This document shows, in pieces, positions 20,430 to 31,274 of a DNA stretch of 64,000 nt. The notes beneath the pieces were generated by a model. It was not told the DNA's origin. It made no database searches and was given only the letters and a program-made list of their open reading frames with translations. The translations under genes were made by a program, and so were the position numbers. The DNA is from Tetmemena sp. SeJ-2015 (Eukaryota; Ciliophora; Spirotrichea; Sporadotrichida; Oxytrichidae): positions 79,406 to 143,405 of the forward strand of contig JAJKFJ010022276.1 of the NCBI GenBank assembly GCA_027382625.1, in the 5' to 3' direction. Positions within the stretch are counted from its first letter, which is position 1, and every line of letters begins with the position of its first letter.

Positions 20430-22942
20430 TAATTCAATATAAATTGAATTCCTATGTATGATCTTCTCACTCTTGTTCTTGTTGTTAAAGCCATAGTCCT
20501 AAAGAGCATACTCTGCAGGCATTTCGTGCGGGCGAACTGATCTCTGCTGCTAGTAGTTTTAGTTTAGCAGGACTTGTTAGCTCTGGTTGGACTGTGAGTT
20601 CTGAGACTCAGAAGACTCATGCTGCTCAAACGCGTCTATCCTTTCATTCCTCTTCAGCAAATTATTCTTAGAGTGGAAATCTCTCTGCCTCCCACTGTCT
20701 CAATAATATAAGAATAGACTAATGATGATGCGATAGTCTCCTACTTAGCTTTGCAACTCATCCTCGAGGTCAGCCTACTCAGAAATAGCGTCAGGATGGC
20801 TGTGCAAAATATTACTCTCACTTAATAATATAATGGATTTGTTTTTTGAGTTGCAAGTTCTTCTTCTTGATTGTAATTTGGTGAATAGTGAGTTTGTGAT
20901 TGGGACCTGCGGCCATCACATCTTCTCCTAATTAAGACGATTGCTCCATTTGGAAGTTTAAAAGTGATTATCTAGCTTTTTAGGACTGGATTTCCTGGAG
21001 AGTGGAGTTGGCCTCATCTTTCTTTTTATCCTCTTTCTCCTTTTCGTCTTGCTCTTTTAGGAATTACATTATTGAACTCACAGCTTAGGAAAAAGAAAAC
21101 ATCATAACAGACATTGCAGCTTCTACAGTTTGCCAAGTCTCCTAATCATCCTCAGAGTATATAATAACCATTTGCAATTTATTAGCTGAAATATTTTATG
21201 AGTCTCCTTGGTCTAAGCCGACTGCTGACTTGAAGCAGCTGCAGAAACTAGAGCAGCAGCCGCGTTTCCTTTGTTCTAACTTTTTCAATTTCCTAAGTTA
21301 AATTAAAACCCAATATGAAATGATAGTCAAACTAAGTAAAGCATTATTGGAGCTGGCTGCAGTCTTAGGATGAACCTTGCTCTTAAATTTCTTTTTTCCG
21401 ATTGCAGTCTTCTTCTTCTGCAAGTAGTTTTCTCCCTTAGCTTAAGATAATTATATCACTATAATATTATCCACTATATGCTTACTCATCTTCCATGATG
21501 TCAATATTCTCCTCGTCAGATGAATCTTGGGTAGCCACCTCCATCTCCTTCCTACTCTGGTACTTGGGTGGGATGCTATTGGCTTTGAAAATCTTTTCCT
21601 ACTTCCTCTTTGACATCCCCTCCAATAAGTAAGTCAAAAAATCATACTTATTTCATCTTTAAAAGTAGGCCCATCTCCTGCGGAACCTGAATGTGATCTT
21701 CTGGAAATCTTCTACCTCGTCCTCTGCTCTGTCTAAATTGGGGATTTCTCTTCCAAAACAAGAAAACAGTCGGATCTTTAAATTTAAAAAACAGACTTGA
21801 TTAAAGGAAACCAATTATCTATAAAGGATCCTCCTCTTACGGAAGTACTCCCTTGCTCGCTTTTTAATATGGACTGCAAGTAGAATCAGTATCACAAGTC
21901 CTATCATATTTTAACATCATAATATGAAGGAAAAAAAGTAAAAATATTAATGAATTTAAAAATCAAAGCACCTGTGACTAAGCCTCTGATCCACTCTTTG
22001 AAGTATTCTTAGAAGAGTTTGCTGTTGGGTTTTGGCTGTTCTATAGCAAGAATTAAAGATGATGTTGCTTTTAAATTTTATTGGAATTAGAAGAATAAAG
22101 CTGGCTAACTTAATAAACGCAAAAACAACAACAATCCACAAATACCACACAGTGAAGCAGCCTCTTATCTTTTAAAGCTTCAGAAAGGAGGCCTGTGTTT
22201 AATGGCATGATCGTGGAGTTAATCAAGCTTTAAATTAACTTCACTAACCTTCTTCTGTGTTGTTTCCATCTGTGGTTCCGTTGTCGCCCCCTGTAGTAGA
22301 GTAAAATGAGAAGATTGATTTATAAGAGTTGTCGTCAGCTGTTTAGTTTGTGGAATTTGTTGAGTCTTAAATAAATAGACAATTATAAAGTCCATAGCTC
22401 TCATTCTTCTTCAGTTACCGTTATCAGAATCTTCGTCCTTAGAAGTTAAGACAAAATTATTTGAACTTGTGTCTGGTTAAGCAGGTCTGGCCCAAGTTGA
22501 CTTGGATCTGATTTTGCTTAGAATCTTCTCAATGGTGTCACTCTACATAATAATTTTATCCTATAATTACTTGTGAGTGACTTGAAATAAAGTTAAAATC
22601 TATGAGGGGTTTTGGACTTCATTTATAGTTGCTTCTCTTAATGCCTGGATCTCGTTTTGAATGTCCTCCCATGAAGGACTCTGAGTGGAGTTGGCACCAG
22701 ACTCACGAATCTGCTTTTGTCTCTGCTCTCTCCTCTCCTCCATAGTCTTTTTTAGGAGAGATGATAGGTCCTTCCTATTACTCTCCAGGTTAGGCACTTA
22801 AGGATCCGCACATACCACCATCTCCAATCTAATTAAGCACATTTACTTTATATTCACAATATTGTTTCTCCAAAGAAATGAAGAGAGCAAGCAGCAGTAT
22901 GAGTTTGAAGTTTAGAATCTTTCGCAAATTAATGCCTCCCAT
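20430..22942 (-). CDS. type I membrane protein with signal peptide, unknown function
   Basis: ATG 22942-22940. Removing the IES at 22821-22873 gives a good signal peptide (LNFKLILLLALFISLEMVVC then ADPQ). A charged luminal helix follows (RKDLSSLLKKTMEERREQRQ, SWEDIQNEIQALREATINEV), then SDTIEKILSKIRSKSTWARP and a Gly/Asn/Thr-rich stretch (GDNGTTDGNNTEEG). A membrane segment (VWYLWIVVVFAFIKLASFIL, and a further hydrophobic run IGLVILILLAVHIKKRAREY that may be its continuation after an IES) comes before a basic cytoplasmic part, an acidic patch (TQDSSDEENIDIMEDE), KKFKSKVHPKTAASS, an Ala-rich run and a second coiled coil (FLKEQDEKEKEDKKKDEANS). The Gln/Ser-rich end is near 20450. The stop is not fixed and two genes are not excluded. 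No family recognised. Confidence 0.5.
22821..22873. other. IES, pointer TCTCCAA (TTGGAGA on the coding strand)
   Basis: A 7-bp direct repeat at 22821-22827 and 22867-22873. Removal of 46 bases joins LALFISLE to MVVCADPQVPNLESN, completing the signal peptide. Confidence 0.88.
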
Positions 22943-23185
22943 TCTTATATTTATTTAATCAATTAACTACAAACCTCTATACTTATATTATATATAATCT
23001 TGACTTTACTCAGTTCACTCTTTCGAATCCTCTTTCACTAATTTAACAACTAAATAAGCAACTGGATTTATGAAAGTTTACATACTCCACATTAATTGTG
23101 ATTCTTGAGGATTTATTACCTATTCAACTCTTTTGATAGTGAATTGGGAGTGATAATTATAATTAAGAGTAAGCAATATTTGATA

Positions 23186-25502
23186 ATGAAAGTGTCTGAA
23201 TTGAACGGGTAAGCAAATACCAATTGTACTTATTCTTGCTAGTGTGAAGATCTACGACTTGTCCAGTGGCAAGAGTTTGCCTGAGTATATGGAGGAGGCT
23301 AAGAAAAGGAAGATGAAACTCAAGCAACTAGATGAGTATCGCAACCGCATTGAGCTCATCCAAGACTTTGAATTCAATACATCCTGCCAAAGAGTCAGAG
23401 TCTCTCAAGACCAGAACTATGTCATAGCAGCTGGAATCATATCTTAAATTCGCTTCTTGTTTTTGAATATACGCACCCATGGTTAAAATATTCGACACTG
23501 CAGAGCTGTCTTTGAAGTGCGAGAGAGGAATTGATTCAGAGATAGTGCAACTACAAATGCTCTCCGCTGACTACTCCAAGATGGCCTTCCTCTGCGCAGA
23601 TAGAAATAAACTCAATCATAATAATTTTAAAGCTAATTTTGCAGTAAATTAAACTTTGTCAATCCTTAAGGAAATTTATTATAAATATTCATATTGAAAG
23701 AAACTCGACATCCTAATAAAAAATTGTAAAAAGCATTATATTTCTTCTGCTAAACAATTTACGTATAAGGTTTATTGAACTACATGCTCAATATGGAAGA
23801 CATTTCAAGATTAGAACCTAAGTTCGGGCGTGACATGGTGTACAACCCCTTCTCCTGTGACTTAGTAGCAGTGGGTGCCACTAATGAGATTTACAGACTC
23901 AATCTAGACTTGGGCAGATTCAACACTACTCTAGAAAGTGAGTCACCAGAGATTAACTGCGTGGATTTCAGTCAGGACATGAACGTGATTGCATCTGGAG
24001 GCATCGATGGCAGAATAGAGTTTTGGAATATGGAAACTAGGAACAAAGTATGCGCTCTCGCTCCTCAGGGAATAAACCTAACTCTTAATATGACTTTTGT
24101 TTATATTTAATGGTAGATTACTGCAGACGAGGAAATAACAGCTGTGAAGTTCGAATAGGGTTCTTTGAATGTAGCAGTGGGAACTCAGAAGGGAAAAGTG
24201 ATGTTGTACGACATGCGCTACCCCTTACCACTACTCACCCTTAATCACCATTACAGGCAACCCATCCACACTATCGGCTTCCACAAGGCATCTCGCAAAC
24301 TCCTCTCAGCTGACAAGAAGATCATCAAGATCTATCCTACCCATATAGTGAATGAGGAAGAATTTATACAATTCTATGATAAGGACTCTGGCAAACTGTT
24401 CACGAACATCGAGCCAAAGACAGGAGTCAACAGCTTTGAACTATGTGCTGACTCTGGTCTTGTTATGGTTCCTCAGGAGCAGCAAAAGATCGGAACTTAC
24501 TTCATCCCTAGTCTTGGTAACGCTCCCAAGTGGTGTGCCTTCCTTGAAAACCTGACTGATTAACTTATATCAGACTGTGCTTATAGAATCTATTCAATGA
24601 AGAGATGGAAGAGTCACAGAACACCTCTGTATATGAAGACTACAAGTTCTTGACAATGAATGAACTACAGCAGCTGAATGCCACTCACCTGATTGGTACT
24701 CCTATGCTAAGAGCACACTTACACGGTTTCTTCATCGAAATGAGGGCCTATTAGAAACTGCTAAGTGTTGCTTCACATAATTATTTTTGCAGATCCTTTT
24801 GCCTTTGAGAGATACAGAAAGGAGCTGATCGCCTCCAAACTTAACCAGATGAGAGAGAAGCGCATCTAAATTCCCGCCAACAAGTAAGCTCAAGTCATAT
24901 GATTACACTTACTCATTTCTATTTAAGTGAACAAGGACTTCGTGAACGACTTAATGAAGAAGGCAGGTGAGAAGACCAAGAGTGGTTTGGCTGCAGAGAA
25001 TATCATGAACGACTCTCGTTTTGGAAAGATGTTCACTGAGAATGACTTCAAGATAGACAGGGGCTCAGAAGCCTACAAGCTCATCAAGCCTCAAGAGTCC
25101 ACCAAGAACAGGCAGGACGACGTCGACTCCATCAACGGAGACTAAGATGAGGAGGAGGAAGTGCAGTAAAAGGGCAGCAAGCTCAACAAGCTGTTCAGTG
25201 GCAAGGCTGGACAGAGTGACGAGAGCGAGGGTGAAGGGGACGAGGACGACGACTTCATGTCTAAGATGAACAAGCAGCAGCGTAAGAAGTTCAAGAAGCA
25301 GAAGGGCCAAGACAAGATCCTAGGAGCTGGAGTCAGGAACCTATCTATGATGCAGAGTTCGCAGTAGTAGAAGATACAAAGCTCGTCCAAGAAGATCAAG
25401 AAGGGCCAACAGAAAGGATAGAAGCACGTCATCACAGATGCCTCGGTCAGGGAGAAACTAAAGTCAAGGAGGATGGTCGTCTCCACCAACAGACTCAAGT
25501 GA
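23186..25502 (+). CDS. NOL10: NOL10/Enp2 WD-repeat nucleolar protein (ribosome biogenesis)
   Basis: NOL10/Enp2 is a beta-propeller factor of small-subunit processing. ATG 23186; TGA 25500-25502. A 34-nt intron follows MKVSELNG. Family blocks: VKIYDLSSGKSLPEY, RRIELIQDFEF-like NRIELIQDFEFNTSCQRVRV, YAPMVKIFDTAELSLKCERG, SADYSKMAFLCADRN, FIELHAQYGRHFKIR, PKFGRDM, YNPFSCDLVAVGATNEIYRL, NLDLGRFNT, GKVMLYDMRYPLPLLTLNHH, KLLSADKKIIKIY, DSGKLFTNIEP, APKWCAFLENLTEEMEE, VYEDYKFLTM, THLIGTPMLRAHLHGFF, DPFAFERYRKE, NDSRFGKMFTENDFKID and a Lys-rich C-terminal NUC153-like tail. Five IESs are placed. A one-base frame conflict lies at 23813-23819, between FKIR and PKFGRD (see findings). Confidence 0.95.
23439..23470. 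other. IES, pointer ATAT
   Basis: ATAT at 23439-23442 and 23467-23470. Removal of 28 bases gives AAGIIYAPMVKIFD in NOL10. Confidence 0.88.
23605..23758. other. IES, pointer AAT (weak), about 150 bp
   Basis: AT-rich insertion between SADYSKMAFLCADRN and RFIELHAQYGRHF. A 3-bp AAT at 23605-23607 and 23756-23758 gives an open join (DRNLRIRFIELH). The insertion itself is clear; the exact border is less so because 3-bp pointers are common by chance. Confidence 0.65.
24557..24600. other. IES, pointer TGA
   Basis: TGA at 24557-24559 and 24598-24600. Removal of 41 bases gives CAFLENLTEEMEESQNTSVY, matching NOL10 homologues. Confidence 0.82.
24768..24790. other. IES, pointer TTGC
   Basis: TTGC at 24768-24771 and 24787-24790. 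Removal of 19 bases joins QKLLSV to ADPFAFERYRKEL. Confidence 0.88.
24895..24916. other. IES, pointer TCAT
   Basis: TCAT at 24895-24898 and 24913-24916. Removal of 18 bases deletes a TGA and gives an open join to VNKDFVNDLMKKAGE. A GT-AG intron starting at the nearby GTAAGC would not give the right frame. Confidence 0.65.
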
Positions 25503-25677
25503 AAGCAATAAATATTTTGATCATTCACAATAGTCTGATTTCTTTAATTAAAATAAATCATTTCCACTTCTCTCTCTTTCAATCAAAGCAGATACTTAAT
25601 GAATGATAAGCAAATTTGAAGTGAAGTCAACAAATTAATTTATCCATCCAATCGATCAATTATTTAAAAGCTTAAAT

Positions 25678-27203
25678 TCAAAACAAGTCATCTATTCCAT
25701 TGATCTTTGGCTGACTCTCCATGTCTTGCTGCTTCTTCTAAGCAAACTCCTCTTTGTTCGCATTGAAACGCTTTCTAGCTAAATCTTGAAGATCAATCAC
25801 TTTGTGCTCAAGTTCTCCTCCCAGCTTCATAATTGGCTTTTCTGGATCTACACCCTCCATTCCCTCGATATCTGCATCATCCTAGTTGTTTGAGACCACC
25901 ATTCTTGTTCCATCATCCTTCTTAGGATACTTTATCTTGTAAAACTGGTCTCTGTACTCGTCAGGATTGTCATGGAACTTCTAAACTCGCTTTCCACTTG
26001 TCTTAATCACTCTTAGGAATTCCTCCTCGTTCAAGATACCGAACTGATTATAACCACCTCCAATTCCCAACTCCTTGTCTTTATTATCCTCTTGATCTTT
26101 CCAGTGATCCACATGAAAAGCTTAACACAGAGCCTCTCGCTTATTCTCGAGAGATGGGTTCTCAGTTCTAAACACCTGCTCATCAATATACATCTACAGA
26201 TTCTCATGCACTTTCCCATAGCGACGCATGTTAATCTAGAATTTCAAGTAGCTCATCTCCAGCTCCTTTACGTTCCTCCACATCTTGTCAAACCCAGACT
26301 CTTTCAACCAGTTCTGGCACTCTGTAAAGTAGTCTTACGATTTACTCTTGAGAAGTCTCCTGTGCTCAAAATACTTGTCCAGGAATTCCCACCCGTTCTC
26401 TGAATAGAAAGGAGTATAGAGGATAGATTCTTTAGCTACTGTTTTAGCAAGATATTGCACTATAGTCTACACCTTGATATTAGGTATCATGTACCCTCTG
26501 CACCTGCCACTCGATCTTTCTATGAATCCCAGCACCAACCATTCCTCAGGTCTTCCCTGCTTGTTTCTTAAATGCAACTTCAAGAAATCAACTAGCACCT
26601 CTTTCTTTGGTCCTCCAAATTTCTTATTATGAACTGACCAAGTGGCATGTCTAGATATTCTCTCTCTGCACAGAGCATAGACGCTGTAGACTGCAGTTTT
26701 GCCAATGCCTGCCCCTACTCCATCATGCGCATTTTCAGTCATCTCTCTGTGAGCTAGATCAGGATCATAGCCCTTCAAGAAGTAGTAGTAAGCCACTCTC
26801 ACGAATTCCATGAGAGTGCAGTGAGCGTCTTTCACGAAAGATCGATGGCGAATACTCTGACGAGTCAAGCAAGTCCTGCATCGATAGCTTCGAGGATCCA
26901 TCGAACACCTGTCCCACCAGCTCCTGCTCCACCTCCTCCTAACTCCATTTCGGCGCAGCAAATTTCACAAACTGGAGAGCCGTTCAACACATTATTTCCT
27001 AAAAGCCAGCTGAAGCAAGATTCAAAGCCTCCTGATATAGAGAGCACATAGTCCTGCTTCTGAAAAGATCGCTCCACCTTTTCTTTGCGCACTTTTACTT
27101 TGTGGTCTGTCTTATTCCACGCCTGTTCCTTCCACCAAAACTAACCCTTCTTTTTCTCTGTAGTCTTGAACTTATACTCAAGCAGCAGCTGTCCAAAATC
27201 CAT
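25678..27203 (-). CDS. ISXO2/Merlin-like transposase-derived protein (domesticated, catalytically doubtful)
   Basis: ATG 27203-27201; TGA 25680-25678. Removing one 20-base IES (26879-26904) leaves exactly 501 codons plus stop. The N-terminal part has WWKEQAWNKTDHKVKVRKEK and a CxxC pair (CEICCAEM ... VRCRTCLTRQSIRHRSF), as in the Zn ribbon of ISXO2-type transposases. LYRES-like helices follow (MEFVRVAYYYFLKGYDPDLA), then the DDE-fold core WSVHNKKFGGPKKEVL, GRPEEWLVLGFIERSSGRCR and ENGWEFLDKYFEHRRLLKSK. In the family the core reads roughly DExxFGG; here the Asp position is His/Asn (VHNKKFGG), so activity is unlikely. The C-terminal half (GIGGGYNQFGILNEEEFLRV ... DLARKRFNANKEEFAQKKQQ) is unrelated and acidic. 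No terminal repeats flank it. Family assignment is from motifs seen by eye. Confidence 0.65.
26879..26904. other. IES, pointer CATCGA (TCGATG on the coding strand)
   Basis: Copies at 26879-26884 and 26899-26904. Removal of 20 bases joins GAGGTGVR to CRTCLTRQSIRHRSF, completing the second CxxC, and removes a TGA in the other frame. Confidence 0.9.
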
Positions 27204-27396
27204 CCTTAGCTCTTCTTTTTTAAAGTGGTAATTAAAACTTTATTGCACAACTTATTCTCAAGTGGTGTATTATTTAATAGGGTTCTAACATTTTGCAACA
27301 CTTTAAAGGAAATGAAATTTAAAATGAGTGATGAGAGAACCCAAAGGATTCAATATCCGTGAAATTGATAGCTTGTAGATTAAGTTCGTATAATTC

Positions 27397-30300
27397 TCAG
27401 TACTAAGACTGAGAGGGTTGTCTATTTATTTTAGTAGGGGAGATTTCCATTCGATCTTAAATTTTCAAAGCGAGAGCTCTTTAAAGTTTATCATTAAGTT
27501 TGCTGTTTGGCAATTCCGCTTTACTTGTATTTTAAGAGAAATTGGTGTCTGATTCTTAATGTTGATTCTAATTCTAAAGAATTCTTTGTTGCTCCTCTTC
27601 GAAAACTCTACTCTCTTCCTCTTCGTGCTCCCTTTATCTTTCTAATTCTTCTTAAATCATGACACTGCTTGTCTGGCTCCTCTATTGTGAAAGTTTATTT
27701 CTCTGCTTGATCTAGGCATGTTGAGTATTCTTCAAATATTTGAGTGAGTTGGCATGCAAGATATCAGCAGTGTCATTTTAAGCGAGCAAAGGACCTTAGT
27801 TCAAACTCGCTGCCGATTGATAGTTCTTATCTTCATCATCATAGTATTTGAAGTCGTTGATGACCGATTGCTAGCTCTTTAACTGCTATTCATTCTCTAT
27901 TTTCTGAGATCCATTCAACAATAGGTTAACTTAAAAAGAATAATAAATTTTAAAGGTAAATAAATTATCACTTGAGAAGAATTCAAACTCTCAGCCTGAT
28001 AGCCACCTACTCTTTGACTATTTTAGAGTTCATTTTGCTATGGAGATTAAAGCAGCATTTGAATTGGATCTCTGGGGCTCAGATTATTGACTGTAATGTT
28101 GAAGTTAGACTCAATTAAATTACTCCAAACACACAGACAAACTTAAACATAGTTTGACTTTACGTGCGAAGAGTCTTAGCCTGACAGCTGCTTTGAACTA
28201 CTTTAATTGCGTGCTTCGTTTTACTCATAAATAATTCATCCATCCTTATATAGTAAATTAAGTTTTCCTTATAGATGATGTTAGTGTCGTTGCTCATCCT
28301 GTACATATCTTTTTGTCCCACCTCAAGGTGATTGCTTTGAACTTAAGTCTCATTACTATGGATTTTCTTCCTTCCTCCCTAAACAAAAGCTTGGTGTCTC
28401 TGTTATTGCTCTTGATTGGCTATGCTTTTTACTGGCTCGATAACTTAAAACTGGGGGTCTATCTGTAATATTTGAAATAATGATATCTATATTGAGCAAG
28501 GAAAAAAATATTTGAGAAGTAATGTCTCTCTAAGAGTCTTCACCAGTATGAGCTACTTGAGAATTGCGAGAATTCAATTCTTTGCCAAAGAACTTTTGCT
28601 GGGCGAGCTTTCCAGGGGATGCAGCTGGAAATGGAGATCCGAAGGAAGAGAAATTCTAGTTCTTGTTCTTCTTAGGGAGGAGAGGTTTGCTGAAGTTGGA
28701 GAGTGGTCGACATAGATGCCATAGAAGCCGCCATTAGGTCCACCATAGTAGGTCTTCTTTACGTTAACATTGAGTTTCAAGGATGAGGAACCTTTCTCTT
28801 TCATAAGCTCAAATAAGAAACCAAACTACTACTATGAGAATGATTAAGCTTTTTCTTTTCCTTGCGTTATAAGTATTTGTCTCTAAAGTAGTTCATTTTC
28901 TTCAAACTTTCCAGCTACACTTAAGCACATAAGTCCATAAAATATTATAGATGAGGTTAAGCTTTCTTCTTGTAGTTGCCTATGTGATTGAATGCAAGCT
29001 TTTTAGTGAGTCTCTGCTTTATCAGGCTCAGGCCAGACACATTTAGATCATTATCACTTTGGTCTTCTCCCTTCTGCCCCTCATCGATAGTTCTGTTCAG
29101 TAGAAATCCATTCTCACCCTCCTGGTCAGAGTCCTTCAAATCCTCATCTCTAATTATAATCTAAGCGAGTTATAAGTGAATCTCTCATGCTTGAGTCAGT
29201 GTGGATGGAGCTTGTGTCCTCAGAAGCCACCGCATCTTCCTCAGAGAATTTCTTAGACAGCTGATAATAAGATCATAACATATCAATTATTTGCATATGT
29301 AGTGATTTGAAGAGAAAAGTCTCCTTGACTTTCGCTTGACAGTTTCGATTTCCTTGAGTAGGTCCTCATGCCTTATTCCCATTGACCTTTTAAGCTGGAA
29401 TAGTTTCTCATCTGAGCCAGTCAGCAGTTTCTAAGTCAGAGCCTGGTTCAAGTCTGAATAACTCACGGCCACTGTGTCCCTCAGCTTCACAGCTAAGAAG
29501 TTCAGTTTCGAGAATTATTTCTAAACCCTGTCAAACTCAAAAATTTAAGATCAGTTAGGAATAATCTTAAATAGATAGTCTAAACTTTTTAGCAGTGACC
29601 TTTTGCTAATTCTCCAACTTTTACTTCTGGAAGTGCTCGACAGTTTGCTCATCATCGCTTATGTCTATAAAACAAAGTTTCAATCTGAATACTATATTAA
29701 AGTCTATATTGAGGAGCAGTTCGCTCTCCTTCATGAATTCTTCAGGAGGTAGTTCCTCAGACTCCTCTGAGTCATCCTCATCATCTGACTTTGTAAAGCC
29801 AACCTGCACTTGCTTAGGTATCTGATCTGTCTCTCTTTGCTTAATTAAAGCATTACATTATTTTGAGTTGCAAGATATCCAAATTGAGATCCTTGTTATT
29901 TTGAGGCTGCTGTTTCCTTTTCAAATTTTGAGTTTGCTCAGGAGGGAATAGTTAGTTGACGCTTGGCCTCTGCTGCTCTCCTCCTCCTCCGTTGGTTTGA
30001 GATGGCCTTTTCTTTGGATCATTGTATCTATCTAAGCTCAGATCTGACTTGCCCTTAAAGTGCGCCTAGAATAAAAACAAGACAACTTCATTGTGTATTG
30101 ATATTGAATTGAAGTCTCCTTTAACTGTTCCTTCTCATTTTGGTAAGGGTGCTGGTCCTAGGACCATCGAAGTCTTGCACATTTCTCAGCCTTGCATGGT
30201 AAGCCTGGTCTATCTCCTCTCTTCGAGCTTGGTTTCGAACTCGCTTCAAGTTCAGATAAACCAATTACTTTAACGAGAGCCAAAGGAAAAAGTTAATCAT

Positions 30301-31226
30301 TTTTGAATTAATAAATAGTTTATCTCCTTTGAGCTCTGAGTTGGAGGAACTTGCCCTCCTCTGGGTGATCTTTGCATATCTTGAGGAACTTATGAGCACT
30401 GATGCACATCAAGTGGCAGTCAACACTCTTGGTGTCATGACTCTGTATTATGTAGGTGTAGTTGGATCTGATGTTCATCAGCACTTGAAAGTCTCCAATC
30501 AATTAAACTCTCTATATATATAGATAACTCTCAATATTATAGGATAAAATGTAGGCGCCCTCTCCAAACTTTATAATGGACAGCTCTCTTTCCTTGTCAA
30601 ACACTACTACTGATCCCTGCTAGATGAAAGATATCTCTGTCACCTCATCTTTATCAATCAAACATTAAACATTAAAATGGATTGCTCTTTGAAAGCTATG
30701 ACTGTCTTCTAAGGCTCATATATCTGTAAGTAGATATTCGCCATGAGATCTCTGACAAATGTGTTGTTAGCTTTGAATCCATGATCATGGTCAACGAAAA
30801 AGTGCTTGAACTTTTTCCTGTATGGTCTTGTGATTTCCTTGATTAGTTTATTCTTGGCTTGGATGCTGAGTAACTTATAGAACTCATGCTCCAGAAACTT
30901 ATGAATACTTTGTACACTCTATGAATAAAAAACTGAGAGGGGCTTTTCTTATAGTAGATGTCGTAGAACTTCTAGATGCTCTTTATATCGATAGTTTGCT
31001 TGAGTGAATACTGTTGACCAGCCTTACTCAGCCGCATCAACCACGTCTCTAGGTTGTCCATCCGCTCAGCAACAATCAATATTTTAAAAGCGACAATAAT
31101 AAGTATGAAAATATTGGAAGTGAATGTCAAATGACTTGGTCTGCATGAACTCCTGAACTCTGCGCATGAAGATGGAGAATATGCTGATTCCCACCAGTTC
31201 AAGCTAGATGAAGTACATGAATAATT

Positions 31227-31274
<48 letters not shown>

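Noticed and set aside
25065..25528. Leu-rich minus-strand ORFs
   Set aside because: Antisense of the Lys/Glu-rich NOL10 C-terminus.
26467..27051. Plus-strand Pro-rich ORF
   Set aside because: Antisense of the Gly-rich part of the transposase-derived gene.
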